Source: Verrucomicrobiales bacterium
GTDB lineage: Bacteria > Verrucomicrobiota > Verrucomicrobiia > Verrucomicrobiales > DEV007
DNA: 47,060 nt
Assembly (NCBI GenBank): GCA_029213065.1
Contig: JARGPH010000012.1
Location: 1 to 47,060 of the forward strand
Reading direction: 5' to 3'
The position numbers and the translations under genes were made by a program. Shown one piece after another: positions 7,493-17,017 of this stretch (positions are counted from its first letter, which is position 1; every line of letters begins with the position of its first letter). Under the pieces are notes generated by a model, which worked only from the letters and a program-made list of their open reading frames with translations, made no database searches and had not been told where the DNA came from.

Positions 7493-8233
7493 CTAGTTCG
7501 AAGCGGGAATCTTCAAAGTCTGTCCGATCTGCAATGACTCAGGCTTGTTGATGCCATTCGCCTTCATGAGAGAACCGAAAGAAACGTTGAACTGCCTCGC
7601 AATCCCCCACGCGGTGTCACCCTTCTTTACCGAATAGGTGCTTGCGGCACTGGCAGGAGCGCTCTTAGCCGGTGCAGGCTGAGCGACAACCGGAGGCGCG
7701 GCTTTCAACTCGTCTCCTGAAGGGATATCAAGCCAGCGCCCGGGATAGAGTTCGTTGTCAGAAATGATCGCATTCTTCTCGCGAAGCGCCTGCGCCGGCA
7801 CACCGAGTTGTTTGGCAATCTCAGGAAGATTGTCACCGGCCTGGACACGATACTGATCGTCACGTGTCGGGTCGTTACGAAGTGGCGCGGCAACCGGCTT
7901 GGGCTTTGCTACAGCGGGTGCATCGGTGACGCGACTCGCCACTTCTGCATTCTTTTGAACGACATCCTTCACCTCAGTCTTCGAGGAAATCGTGATACCA
8001 CTGACATCGGAAGCCTTGTCGATCATTTTGAAAGCAATGATCCCGCCAATCGCCACCGCGTGAAGCAGCAGGACGACTGTAAAAATTCTTGTTAGACGAA
8101 TGTCAGGAGAATCCAGGTACCAGCCCTGCTCCTCGGTAACATTGGCGGAAAGACGGGTCTTCGCCCGGGCTCTTCCCATTACCCCGTGTCGGGATGTTTT
8201 CGCGGTTCTACGATTTCTTCTCTTGTTGCTCAT
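7493..8233 (-). CDS. Membrane-anchored protein with two LysM domains
   Basis: 246 residues. A basic N-terminus (NKRRNRRTAKTSRHG) precedes one membrane segment at about 50-70 (IFTVVLLLHAVAIGGIIAF), giving an inside-N topology. A linker follows, then LysM 1 (YRVQAGDNLPEIAKQLGV, about 130-175) and LysM 2 (YSVKKGDTAWGIARQFNV, about 200-245). LysM domains bind GlcNAc-containing glycans such as peptidoglycan. No catalytic domain is present, so it may tether the division machinery to the wall. The gene lies between murD and ftsW, where standard dcw clusters have none. Its leader is a CAA-type repeat (8234-8260). Confidence 0.88.
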   Translation of the reverse strand: MSNKRRNRRTAKTSRHGVMGRARAKTRLSANVTEEQGWYLDSPDIRLTRIFTVVLLLHAVAIGGIIAFKMIDKASDVSGITISSKTEVKDVVQKNAEVASRVTDAPAVAKPKPVAAPLRNDPTRDDQYRVQAGDNLPEIAKQLGVPAQALREKNAIISDNELYPGRWLDIPSGDELKAAPPVVAQPAPAKSAPASAASTYSVKKGDTAWGIARQFNVSFGSLMKANGINKPESLQIGQTLKIPASN

Positions 8234-8260
8234 GGTTGTTGTTGTTGGTTGTTGTTGAAG
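8234..8260 (-). repeat. CAA trinucleotide tract in the leader of the LysM gene
   Basis: On the minus strand the 27 bases before the LysM start consist almost entirely of CAA and CCAA units. There is no Shine-Dalgarno sequence in them. Such unstructured CA-rich leaders can favour ribosome access. Confidence 0.7.
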
Positions 8261-8264
8261 AAAG

Positions 8265-9581
8265 TTACAAATTGGCTACGGCATCGCGAAAGGCCTCACC
8301 ACGCGCCTCGTATCCGCAAAACATGTCGAAGCTCGACGTTCCCGGCGAAAAGAGGACCACATCCCCTTCAGCGGCTGCGGCAAATGCCTTGCCGGTCGCT
8401 GCGGGAAGGCTCTCAGCGCACTCACAGGGAACGGTCCCGCCCCAGAGTTCCGAAATAGAGGAGGCAATCTCCCCCATGCAAACGGCGTGCTTTACCTTCG
8501 CTGAAACGAGTCCGGTTAAACTGGAGAAATCGAGACCTTTGTCCTTTCCCCCGACGATCAAAACGACAGGCTCGTCCTGCCCCGAGAGAGCACTTTCAAG
8601 TGAGTGGAGATTAGTGGACTTCGAATCGTTCACAAAGATGACCCCGTCTCTCTTCCCCACCTTCTCGCATCGATGCGCCGGTGGTAAAAAAGATTTCAAG
8701 GCAGGCAAAACCGCTTTCCGGTCGAGGGAAAGATGATCGGCAACGGCAAGAGCAACCATCATGTTCTCAGCGTTGTGTCTTCCCTGTAGTTCGCAGGAAG
8801 AGAAATCAAAGGTCTCACTCGATCCCGAATGACCAATCGCCCCTTCAGTATAGAAATAGTCAGTCCCGTCCTGAAACGCCGAAAACTCGATACGCGGCCA
8901 CCCGTCAGCCACCGCTTCGCCCTTGCGGACAATCGCAACCGCACCGTCGGATCGGTTCATGAAAATGCGCTCTTTGGCGGCACGGTAGTCTTCGACCGCG
9001 TCGTAGCGATCCATGTGGTCGGGAGCAAAATTCAACCAGATCGCTATCGGAGACGAAAAGCTCGAAATCGTCTCGAGCTGAAACGAGCTGAGCTCCAACA
9101 CGATCCAATCGTAACGCTTGCCGGAAAGCACCACCTCACTGAAGGGCAAGCCGATGTTCCCCGCCGCTACCGCCTGAAGTCCGGAACCCTTCAACATTTC
9201 AGTGATGAGTGAAGTCGTCGTTGTCTTCCCGTTAGTCCCTGTGATCGCAATCACCGGCGCCGTGTTGGCACGAAACGCGAACTCGATCTCTCCGACCAAT
9301 TCCGTCGAAATGTGGGCAAACACCCTCGCAATCGGCCATGAGAGAGCGATCCCCGGGCTCATTACCGTAAGATCAAATGTTCCTTCGGGAGCAAGCGCCG
9401 CGTCCCCGGTCGTCAGTGTAACACCGGCTTCCTCAAAACGGGCAACCGCAGGACTGAGCTTGTCGCTGTCTCCGCTGTCAAAGGCCTCAACGCGGGCACC
9501 ACACGCCAGAGCGAGAGCCGCCGCAGCGAGCCCGCTTCCTCCAGCGCCAAGAATGGCGACACGTTGTCCTTTCAAATCCAT
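8265..9581 (-). CDS. murD: UDP-N-acetylmuramoylalanine--D-glutamate ligase
   Basis: 438 residues, normal length. The N-terminal Rossmann motif is VAILGAGGSGLAAA; the ATP-binding P-loop is AITGTNGKTTTTSLI (about 110-125); the ligase signature NDSKSTN occurs near residue 320. The enzyme adds D-Glu to UDP-MurNAc-L-Ala in the cytoplasm, using ATP. It begins 1 nt from the mraY stop, so the two are translationally coupled, and is followed 31 nt later by the LysM gene. Confidence 0.96.
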   Translation of the reverse strand: MDLKGQRVAILGAGGSGLAAAALALACGARVEAFDSGDSDKLSPAVARFEEAGVTLTTGDAALAPEGTFDLTVMSPGIALSWPIARVFAHISTELVGEIEFAFRANTAPVIAITGTNGKTTTTSLITEMLKGSGLQAVAAGNIGLPFSEVVLSGKRYDWIVLELSSFQLETISSFSSPIAIWLNFAPDHMDRYDAVEDYRAAKERIFMNRSDGAVAIVRKGEAVADGWPRIEFSAFQDGTDYFYTEGAIGHSGSSETFDFSSCELQGRHNAENMMVALAVADHLSLDRKAVLPALKSFLPPAHRCEKVGKRDGVIFVNDSKSTNLHSLESALSGQDEPVVLIVGGKDKGLDFSSLTGLVSAKVKHAVCMGEIASSISELWGGTVPCECAESLPAATGKAFAAAAEGDVVLFSPGTSSFDMFCGYEARGEAFRDAVANL

Positions 9582-9582
9582 A

Positions 9583-10695
9583 CTAACGAAGCTTCAAGGT
9601 CATCAGTCCGATCATTGCCGCAATGATCGAAATAATCCAAAAGCGGTTGATCACCTTACTCTCCTCCCAACCCGACAGCTCGAAGTGGTGGTGAATCGGG
9701 GACATCTTGAAAATGCGCTTACCCGTCGTTTTAAAACTGGCTACCAGGAGAATAACGGACATCGCCTCCATCACGAAAACGAATCCGACGATGACGAGAA
9801 GCAGCTCCTGCTTGCAACAGATGGCGACCATCCCCAGCATTCCCCCGATCGAAAGTGACCCCGTATCACCCATGAAAACACGGGCAGGATGGCAGTTAAA
9901 CCAGAGAAAGCCCAGCCCCGCGCCGGCCAGAGCCGCACAGAAAATCGATACTTCGCCAGCGTGCTTGTTATAAGGCACAAGGAGGTAATCCTCAGCGATG
10001 ACCTGATGGCCTGCCACATACGTAAAAATCGCAAAGGTCGCCGCAGTCGTCACCGTGCACCCCGCTGCCAAACCATCGAGACCATCGGTCAGGTTGACCG
10101 CATTTGAACAGCCGATAATCACGAGCGGAAGAAAGACGAAGGTAAAGATGCCCATGTCCTCAATCACCGGATACTTCACCGATGGCAGATACAGTTTCCG
10201 GATATACTCCCCTGTGTCCGGATGGAGATAGAGGAATCCGACAGCAACCAGAGAAATCGCGAGTTGGACGACCAGCTTTACCTTTCCCCGCACCCCGACG
10301 GAATTCTTTTTCGTGACCTTCAGATAGTCATCGAAGAAACCGAGAAGTCCCGTTCCGATCGTCACAAACACAAGAACCTGAATAAATGGATTGGTGATAC
10401 GGGCCCAGAGCAGCGCCGAAATCAAGACAGCTCCGACAATCAGAATTCCACCCATCGTCGGGGTTCCCGTCTTCCCGCCATGGAGTTCGGCAAGCTTGTT
10501 CACTTCCTCCTTCGTCCTCACCGGCTGACCGATCTTGAGCGCAGTGAGTTTGAGAATAACCCGGTTGCCCAGTAAGAGGCATAACAGGAAAGCGGTCAGT
10601 GCCGCACCGGCGGCGCGGAAAGTCTGATACTGAAAAACATTCAGCACTTCGAGATGCTCATAGGCATCTTTAAGTTGGTGCAAATAATACAACAT
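9583..10695 (-). CDS. mraY: Phospho-N-acetylmuramoyl-pentapeptide-transferase
   Basis: 370 residues with about ten membrane segments. Family motifs are GKTGTPTMGGI (about 75-85), the catalytic DDYLKV, NAVNLTDGLDGLA and MSPIHHHFELSGWEE near the C-terminus. It transfers phospho-MurNAc-pentapeptide to undecaprenyl phosphate, making lipid I at the inner face of the membrane. It lies 8 nt after murF and is part of the dcw operon. Confidence 0.97.
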   Translation of the reverse strand: MLYYLHQLKDAYEHLEVLNVFQYQTFRAAGAALTAFLLCLLLGNRVILKLTALKIGQPVRTKEEVNKLAELHGGKTGTPTMGGILIVGAVLISALLWARITNPFIQVLVFVTIGTGLLGFFDDYLKVTKKNSVGVRGKVKLVVQLAISLVAVGFLYLHPDTGEYIRKLYLPSVKYPVIEDMGIFTFVFLPLVIIGCSNAVNLTDGLDGLAAGCTVTTAATFAIFTYVAGHQVIAEDYLLVPYNKHAGEVSIFCAALAGAGLGFLWFNCHPARVFMGDTGSLSIGGMLGMVAICCKQELLLVIVGFVFVMEAMSVILLVASFKTTGKRIFKMSPIHHHFELSGWEESKVINRFWIISIIAAMIGLMTLKLR

Positions 10696-10703
10696 AACAA
10701 AAA

Positions 10704-12074
10704 TCAGTTAAAAAGCGTGATGACCTGCTCCATTGCCGCAGCCCGGCTCCCCTTCACAAGAAGAAGATCTCCTGCCTCAGCATGGCCTCGCAGATACTCG
10801 GCAGCCGCGCCGTGATCTTTAAAATTCAAATTCTCACCCGTCAGAGTCGCGGCCCCCTCATTGATCAGAGCAGCCCTTTCACCGACAGTGACGAGGGTAT
10901 CAATCCCCATTTCGACGACACGCTCTCCGAGAAGGCGGTGTTCACTTTCCTCGTGCTTACCGAGCTCCCCCATGAAGCCGAGCACGGCAATCTTTCGGCC
11001 GCTAACAGTCTCTTCGCTTACGGCCCGAAGCGCAGCGAGCATGGAGTCAGGGTTGGCATTGTAACTGTCATCCAGAAAAGTCATCCCGTTGATAACCCGT
11101 TCCTGGAGACGCCCACCAGTCATCTCGACATTGGAAAGGCGCTCACTGATATCGGCGGCGCTGATTCCCCGTTTGAAACCAACTGCCGCTGCGAGAAGTC
11201 CATTCATGACCATGTGGCGGCCCCGAACCGGAAGACTCACCTTAACATCGTCACCAAAATCGGAATGGAGAAGAAACTCGGTTCGCCCTCCGGGCACGGA
11301 AACGACCTCGCGGGCCTGAACGGTACCTTCCTCAAAGCCCACCCCGACCATCTCACAGCGAACCATATCCCTGACAAACCCGAAAAACGCATCCGCCTGA
11401 GGCATCGCACAGAACCCATCTGCCGGAACCGCAGCCGCCAATGACGCCTTTTCAGCGGCAATCGCCTCACGCGTTTTCATGAACTCGATGTGAGCCGTTC
11501 CAATATGAGTAATCACCGCGGCATCGGGTTGCGCGATCTCGGCGAGCACTTCGATCTCTCCGGGATGATTCATCCCCATTTCCCAAACCCCGTAGCGATC
11601 CGTGTCTGATCCTGACAAAATAGTCAAAGGGAGCCCGATGTGATTATTCAGGTTCCCGCTCGTTTTATTGACTGCGCCGTCAGCCTCGAGAACAGCACTG
11701 ATAAAATCTTTAGAGGAGGTCTTTCCGTTACTCCCTGTCACCCCGACCACAAACTGATCGCGGTTTGACCGCCTGTGATTCGTCGCCATTGCCTGAAGGC
11801 CCGCAAGAGTGTCCTTTACGCGGATAATCCCGCCACCAAAGGACTCGGTTGACTCGGGAAGCTCACTGACAAGGATCGCCGAAGCCCCCTGTGCGGCGAC
11901 GTCATTGAGAAAATGATGCGCATCGAACTTCTCCCCTTTCAACGCCACAAAAATCTGACTTTGACTCACTTTTCGCGAATCGGTTGAAACCGATTCAATC
12001 ATCGAAGCCGGACGCCCCTGGATGAGAGCGCCGTCGACCCATTCAGCGATTTGTAACTGAGAAGCGGGAATCAT
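10704..12074 (-). CDS. murF: UDP-N-acetylmuramoyl-tripeptide--D-alanyl-D-alanine ligase
   Basis: 456 residues. The N-terminal substrate-binding part includes STDSRKVSQSQIFVALKGEKFD; the ATP site is VGVTGSNGKTSSKDF (about 110-125); the ligase motif DDSYNANPDSM lies near 315. It adds D-Ala-D-Ala to complete the stem peptide. Its start overlaps the murE stop by 4 nt. Confidence 0.96.
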   Translation of the reverse strand: MIPASQLQIAEWVDGALIQGRPASMIESVSTDSRKVSQSQIFVALKGEKFDAHHFLNDVAAQGASAILVSELPESTESFGGGIIRVKDTLAGLQAMATNHRRSNRDQFVVGVTGSNGKTSSKDFISAVLEADGAVNKTSGNLNNHIGLPLTILSGSDTDRYGVWEMGMNHPGEIEVLAEIAQPDAAVITHIGTAHIEFMKTREAIAAEKASLAAAVPADGFCAMPQADAFFGFVRDMVRCEMVGVGFEEGTVQAREVVSVPGGRTEFLLHSDFGDDVKVSLPVRGRHMVMNGLLAAAVGFKRGISAADISERLSNVEMTGGRLQERVINGMTFLDDSYNANPDSMLAALRAVSEETVSGRKIAVLGFMGELGKHEESEHRLLGERVVEMGIDTLVTVGERAALINEGAATLTGENLNFKDHGAAAEYLRGHAEAGDLLLVKGSRAAAMEQVITLFN

Positions 12075-13558
12075 CCTTCCCCCCTTTCAGCTCTCAGGTT
12101 GATCTGGCGCTTAGCCTCTTTGCGATCATCAAATTCGTGACGGACACCATTGATCTCCTGGTAGGTCTCATGCCCTTTTCCGGCGATGAGAACAATGTCC
12201 CGCTCACCCGCAATCTCGATCGCGTGCTTAATCGCCATGCGGCGGTCAGCAATGACTTCATACTCAGAATCGAGAAAACCTTTTTCAGCGTCGGCCAAAA
12301 TCTGCTTGGGATCCTCCGTTCTCGGATTGTCCGAAGTCAGAATACAGAAATCACTTCCCTCCTCTGCCGCAAGCGACATTTGAGGCCGCTTCAAAACGTC
12401 CCTGTCACCACCACAACCGAACACGGTGATAATACGATTCGGCGACAAACCACGGAGGGATCCAAGCACATTCACGAGCGCGTCCGGAGTGTGGGCATAG
12501 TCGACGAAGACACGGTAATTAATCTGCCTTCCACTGACCGCTTCAAGGCGCCCCGGAACCTGCGGCGCATCAGCCATTTTGCTGATGACCTCACGTAAAT
12601 TCAGACCGACCGCATTGGCGGAAGCAATCGCCGCGACCGTGTTGTAGACATTGAAATCACCAATCAGCGGCGTCCGCACGAGGAAGGAACGCTCTTTGTA
12701 TTTCAAGGTAAACTGAGTCCCGTTGAAATCAGACCGGATATCACCAATGAGGAAATCAGAACCGGCGGAACGTCCGTAACTGAGCTTTTTGATACGCTCG
12801 AACGGCATCTTTAAAAGCCGATCGCCATATGTGTCATCAGCATTGATCAATGCGACCCCGTCTTTGGCCTGTTCTCTTTCCATTTGGGCAAAGAGGAGTC
12901 CCTTCGCCGTAAAATACTCATCCATGTTGGAATGATAATCGAGGTGATCCTGAGACAGGTTCGTGAACACACCGACATTGAATGCGACGCCTTCGACACG
13001 CTTCTGAGCAAGCCCGTGTGAAGAAACCTCCATGGCAACACCGCGGCAGTCAGCATCACGCATCTCGCGCAGAAGCTTGTGCAGATCCGGTGCCTCCGGA
13101 GTGGTATGAGGGGCATCGTAAAATTCAGCGCCGGTCGCATAGTGAACCGTCCCGATCATACCCGCGCGATGCAGGATCGCCTGAAGCAGATAGTGAACGA
13201 GAAAAGCTGTCGTCGTCTTGCCGTTTGTCCCCGTGATCCCCACAACGGGGAATTCCAGAGACGGATTCCCTTCGAGATTGGCAGCGATACGACCCATCGC
13301 ACCCCGCGCGTCAGAGACATGCAGCCAGGTTCCGGAGAACTCGGCTGGATAAGGCTGATCGCTCACCACTGCGACAGCACCGCTTTCGATGGCAGCATCA
13401 ATGAAATCATGTCCATCACTGCCAACACCTTTCAACGCACAGAAGATGCCTCCTGCGCTAACTTTTCGTGAGTCATAGTGAACTCCCGACACTTCAATAT
13501 CGATCGGTCCGGAAACCGACTTCACATGAACTGACTCAATAACTTCTTCTAATTTCAT
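12071..13558 (-). CDS. murE: UDP-N-acetylmuramoyl-tripeptide synthetase, meso-diaminopimelate type
   Basis: 495 residues. Motifs are YDSRKVSAGGIFCALKGVGSDG at the N-terminus, the P-loop GITGTNGKTTTAFL (about 107-120), and TSDNPRTEDP near residue 405. The DNPR form of this last motif marks enzymes that add meso-diaminopimelate rather than L-Lys, so the organism's stem peptide should carry mDAP, as in Gram-negatives. It overlaps ftsI upstream and murF downstream by 4 nt each. Confidence 0.97.
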   Translation of the reverse strand: MKLEEVIESVHVKSVSGPIDIEVSGVHYDSRKVSAGGIFCALKGVGSDGHDFIDAAIESGAVAVVSDQPYPAEFSGTWLHVSDARGAMGRIAANLEGNPSLEFPVVGITGTNGKTTTAFLVHYLLQAILHRAGMIGTVHYATGAEFYDAPHTTPEAPDLHKLLREMRDADCRGVAMEVSSHGLAQKRVEGVAFNVGVFTNLSQDHLDYHSNMDEYFTAKGLLFAQMEREQAKDGVALINADDTYGDRLLKMPFERIKKLSYGRSAGSDFLIGDIRSDFNGTQFTLKYKERSFLVRTPLIGDFNVYNTVAAIASANAVGLNLREVISKMADAPQVPGRLEAVSGRQINYRVFVDYAHTPDALVNVLGSLRGLSPNRIITVFGCGGDRDVLKRPQMSLAAEEGSDFCILTSDNPRTEDPKQILADAEKGFLDSEYEVIADRRMAIKHAIEIAGERDIVLIAGKGHETYQEINGVRHEFDDRKEAKRQINLRAERGEG

Positions 13559-15420
13559 TCCCCTGTAATCGCTGCAAGCGTCGCTTCATCCTCACCCTGA
13601 AGCTCCTCCGGTTTATCGGGATCAATATTCAGGATCTTCACGGCGTCTTCGGAGATAGCCTTGAAGACGGGGGCCGCGACTGAACCCCCGTAGACTTCCT
13701 TACCGTCAACACGGGGATCATCAATCACAATTAATCCAACCAGCTCAGGATTTTCAGCAGGAAGAAATCCCATAAAAGAAACAATGTAGCGACCTTTCAC
13801 ATAACCGACGTTCTCAATGTGCTTTCTCGCTGTTCCCGTTTTGCCGGCGACAGTGTAACCGGCGACGCGACCGTTCGCTCCCGTTCCGGAATCCAGCATC
13901 GCATCCATCATGCAGGAACGGACCTGATCAGCCGCCTTTTCACTGATAACCCGGCGGCGAGCCCGCAGATCGCTCTTTACCAGAGTAGCGTCCCTGTCGT
14001 GCCCCTTCGTCCCGGAGATCACGGTGGGAGGCAGGTAGACGCCCTTATTCGCAATGACGCTGCAGGCCATTGCCATTTGAATCGGTGTAACCGCCACCTC
14101 ATAGCCCATGACCTGACTCGAAAAGGAAGTCCGCGACCACTTGCTGACCGGAAAGACCCGGCCGCTCGCCTCTGCGGTCAGTTCGATCCCCGTCTTACTG
14201 CCAAAGCCGAACTGCCCCATGTAGTAATGGAAAATGTGCTTGTTCAGCGGCCTTGCAATGAGATAAGCCCCGATGTTCGAGGACTTTGCAAACGCCTGAC
14301 GCGCGGTGAGATTCCCGTAGGGGTGGTGATCCTTCAACGGAAAGCCATCGAGAGTGTAATTTCCCTGGTGACAATCAACGAGACTGGAGGGAGTCGCAAT
14401 CCCACGATCAAAAGCACCTCCGTAACCCACCACCTTGAAGGTGGAGCCGGGCTGGTAAAGATCCGTCACCGCCGGGTTTCTTCGAATCGGGTCCATCCCC
14501 CGAATCCCCTCACGCGTTGAAAGATCAAAGTGAGGCCGACTCGCCATCGCAAGGATTTCGCCGGTTTTCGGATCCATCCAGACAGTGCTGACTTTGGCAG
14601 GACGATACTTATCAATAACAGCGTCCAATTCACGCTCCACCGTGGCCTGCAGCGCCATATCGATAGTGAGGTAAACGTCCTTCCCCGGGATAGGCTCCAC
14701 CTGAAGGCCGCGATACGCCATAATCTCACGGCGCTTGCGATCCCGCTCACAGTATCGGTAACCGGGAGTTCCCAGCATCTCATCATTGAAGGTCTTTTCG
14801 ACTCCGGAGACGCCATTACCATCCTGATCGACATACCCGATCACCTGAGTCAGCGAAAGCGGGCTCGGGTAGTAGCGGCGTTCCCCCCGCTTGAGGTAAA
14901 GCCCGCGAAGATTCCTGCGATCGAGCACCTTTTCAATCTGACGCGCGAAATCATCTTCAATGTTCCGTGCCAGCACGACAGGACCACCGTCGCTCTCTTT
15001 TATCGATCGTGAAATCTCATGAGCAGGCATACGCAATACCTTGCCGATCGACTCAGCAACGTAACCGCGATATTCGCTCAGAACTTCCGCAGGCAGGTAG
15101 CGCTTCCTGACCGCCTGAGGGCTGTCACCATCACGGGTCGCCAGACCGATGCAGGCCTGACCGGGATCCTGAAGGTGATAAGGGTCCGCCACCAGCGAAA
15201 ACACCGTCTGACTGCGGGCAAGCAACTCACCGGAGCGGTCAAAAATACGTCCACGCTGCGCATGAAGTGTTTCTTTATACTCGTAGTGAGACCGGGCCTC
15301 AGCACTGAGCGTTTCGCCATGAAACGCCTCGAGCTGAAAGAGCCGAACACTCAATAACGAAAGAAGACACACCAGAAGGGCGCATCCGATCGTCAGTCGT
15401 CTTTTGATACCTTTGTCCAA
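13555..15420 (-). CDS. ftsI: Septal peptidoglycan transpeptidase FtsI (class B penicillin-binding protein)
   Basis: 621 residues. There is one N-terminal membrane segment (about 8-28), then the dimerisation domain with RGRIFDRSGELLARS near 57. The transpeptidase domain has the active-site serine in YQPGSTFKVV (about 330), the SxN motif in AKSSNIGA and the KTG motif in VAGKTGTARKH (about 525). No PASTA domain is seen. It cross-links new septal peptidoglycan together with FtsW. Its stop overlaps murE by 4 nt, and the small FtsL-like gene lies 9 nt upstream. Confidence 0.96.
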   Translation of the reverse strand: MDKGIKRRLTIGCALLVCLLSLLSVRLFQLEAFHGETLSAEARSHYEYKETLHAQRGRIFDRSGELLARSQTVFSLVADPYHLQDPGQACIGLATRDGDSPQAVRKRYLPAEVLSEYRGYVAESIGKVLRMPAHEISRSIKESDGGPVVLARNIEDDFARQIEKVLDRRNLRGLYLKRGERRYYPSPLSLTQVIGYVDQDGNGVSGVEKTFNDEMLGTPGYRYCERDRKRREIMAYRGLQVEPIPGKDVYLTIDMALQATVERELDAVIDKYRPAKVSTVWMDPKTGEILAMASRPHFDLSTREGIRGMDPIRRNPAVTDLYQPGSTFKVVGYGGAFDRGIATPSSLVDCHQGNYTLDGFPLKDHHPYGNLTARQAFAKSSNIGAYLIARPLNKHIFHYYMGQFGFGSKTGIELTAEASGRVFPVSKWSRTSFSSQVMGYEVAVTPIQMAMACSVIANKGVYLPPTVISGTKGHDRDATLVKSDLRARRRVISEKAADQVRSCMMDAMLDSGTGANGRVAGYTVAGKTGTARKHIENVGYVKGRYIVSFMGFLPAENPELVGLIVIDDPRVDGKEVYGGSVAAPVFKAISEDAVKILNIDPDKPEELQGEDEATLAAITGE

Positions 15421-15429
15421 AACGCAAAA

Positions 15430-15777
15430 TTAGTAAGCACTGGCAACGGGGACACTGCTGTCATCAACCACACCGGGCGCCATCTCTATTACCTTCCTCG
15501 TATCGACTTCTTTCAAATCACTTTGAACCCAGCGAAGCCTCCTCGACAATTCCTGACGATCACGAACCGCCGCGATACGCAACTCCCAAAGCTCAATCTC
15601 CTGATCAAGTGCTTCAATCTCCTCCTCGGCCGCACGGATCCCGTCCCCCTGAATAACATGCTGATTGCGAACGAGCACAAAGCCAACGCCGGTCGCCAGC
15701 AACAGAACAGCGCCGAGAACGAGGCGCGAGATCGTGAGCCAGTGAATGCGGTTTCTATATCGGTTCTTCTTTTCCAT
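15430..15777 (-). CDS. FtsL-like cell-division protein
   Basis: 115 residues: a basic N-terminus (MEKKNRYRNRIHW), a single membrane helix at about 16-36 (LVLGAVLLLATGVGFVLV), then a heptad-rich coiled coil (AAEEEIEALDQEIELWELRI). Size, topology and position between rsmH and ftsI match FtsL, which bridges FtsB/FtsQ and activates FtsWI. Sequence conservation in FtsL is low, so the call rests mainly on layout and context. Confidence 0.75.
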   Translation of the reverse strand: MEKKNRYRNRIHWLTISRLVLGAVLLLATGVGFVLVRNQHVIQGDGIRAAEEEIEALDQEIELWELRIAAVRDRQELSRRLRWVQSDLKEVDTRKVIEMAPGVVDDSSVPVASAY

Positions 15778-15781
15778 GACG

Positions 15782-16699
15782 TTACAGCTTTACAGCGACA
15801 CGAAGCTTTGCACTCCGGGCCCTTGGGTTACTTTCGACCTCCTCTTTTGATGGAACAATCGCTCTCCGGTGAGGCAGCTGGAGGCAATACTCAGGGTTCT
15901 CACGCGGCTCAGGCCATTCCGGACGATCCAGAAACGGGGTGCTGCGCCGACGCATGAAGTGTTTAACAATGCGATCCTCCAGCGAGTGGAAGGTGATAAT
16001 TGAAAGCACGCCGCCCGGAGCGAGGTGATTGATCGATTTCTCAAGTGTGTTCTCGAGCACCTCAAGCTCACGGTTCACCGCGATGCGAATCGCCTGAAAA
16101 ACCCGTGTCGCAGGATTCTTCTTCGAAACCTTGGGAATGACAGCGGAAACAATATCAACCAACTCGGAAGTCCGGTTGATTGCCCCCTTCTCGCGAGCCT
16201 TCTCAATTGCCTTGGCCGCGCGGAAAGCGTGGCGCTCTTCCCCATACTCACGAAAAATTCGGGTCATCTCATCCACCGACCAGTCATTCACGAGATCGCG
16301 GGCCGAAAACTCAGCCCTGTCGTCCATTCTCATATCGAGAGGACCGTCGAAACGGAAAGAGAAACCGCGCTCCGGATTGTCGAGTTGCTTGGAGGAAACA
16401 CCGAGATCAAGAAGAATCCCATCCACCTCCTCGACTCCGACCCGGGCGAGTAGTGAGTCCATTGATTCAAAATTGCCGCGCACCGTCAGAAACTGATCAC
16501 CGTACGATTCGAGACGCGCCTTGGCGTGCTTGAGAGCATCGCCGTCCTGATCACACCCGATGACATGCGCTCCCTCACTGAGTAACAACTCCGAGTGCCC
16601 GCCGCCACCGAGGGTTCCGTCAAAAATCTGCTTTCCGCGAACCGGAGCCATGGCCATGAGAATCTCGGCCGACATGATAGGTTGATGATAGAATTCCAT
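15782..16699 (-). CDS. rsmH: 16S rRNA (cytosine1402-N4)-methyltransferase
   Basis: 305 residues from the ATG at 16699, the normal family size. The product starts MEFYHQPIMSAEIL, the usual beginning of RsmH, and this ATG is preceded by AAGG at about 8 nt. The frame stays open 63 codons further up, but that part has no family similarity. Motifs: QIFDGTLGGGGHSELLL (SAM binding), DGILLDLGVSS, and the C-terminal NPRARSAKLRVAVKL. It is the first gene of the dcw operon; no mraZ lies upstream. Confidence 0.95.
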   Translation of the reverse strand: MEFYHQPIMSAEILMAMAPVRGKQIFDGTLGGGGHSELLLSEGAHVIGCDQDGDALKHAKARLESYGDQFLTVRGNFESMDSLLARVGVEEVDGILLDLGVSSKQLDNPERGFSFRFDGPLDMRMDDRAEFSARDLVNDWSVDEMTRIFREYGEERHAFRAAKAIEKAREKGAINRTSELVDIVSAVIPKVSKKNPATRVFQAIRIAVNRELEVLENTLEKSINHLAPGGVLSIITFHSLEDRIVKHFMRRRSTPFLDRPEWPEPRENPEYCLQLPHRRAIVPSKEEVESNPRARSAKLRVAVKL

Positions 16700-16987
16700 G
16701 CGTTTACCTTGTTCAAGTCCGTTATTTGAGGCGGACGGCCCATAACTGCGATAGCTCATGCGAAATTCGTCTAACTCCGCGTCGGATGAAAGCTCCAACC
16801 CTGCGAACGACTCCCCTACCCGCATCAACGACTGCGTCAAATCCGGCTTCTGCTCGAGTTCTAACCAGGGCTTGATCGATATAATCATAATTATGAAAAT
16901 CAGGGAGAACGGAACAAAAACAGTTTGTGGGAGGGCTCAGAATTGATGCCTTGTAATTTTCATAAAAAATCAAACTAGGCATAAGTC
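16700..16987 (-). other. Long leader of the dcw operon
   Basis: About 280 bp between the predicted promoter and the rsmH start. Short open frames occur (one in frame with rsmH from 16888), but none resembles a known protein and none looks like mraZ. The stretch may be an untranslated leader. Confidence 0.4.
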
Positions 16988-17017
16988 ACTATATTGTCTC
17001 AAACTACTGTTAATCAA
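16988..17017 (-). promoter_or_regulatory. Predicted promoter of the dcw operon
   Basis: TTGATT (17012-17017) and TATAGT (16988-16993), 18 bp apart on the minus strand, in an AT-rich patch. This is the best promoter-like match upstream of rsmH. Confidence 0.5.

Noticed and set aside
16700-16888. 63-residue N-terminal extension of RsmH
   Set aside because: The ATG at 16699 has a Shine-Dalgarno-like AAGG and gives the normal family start and size.
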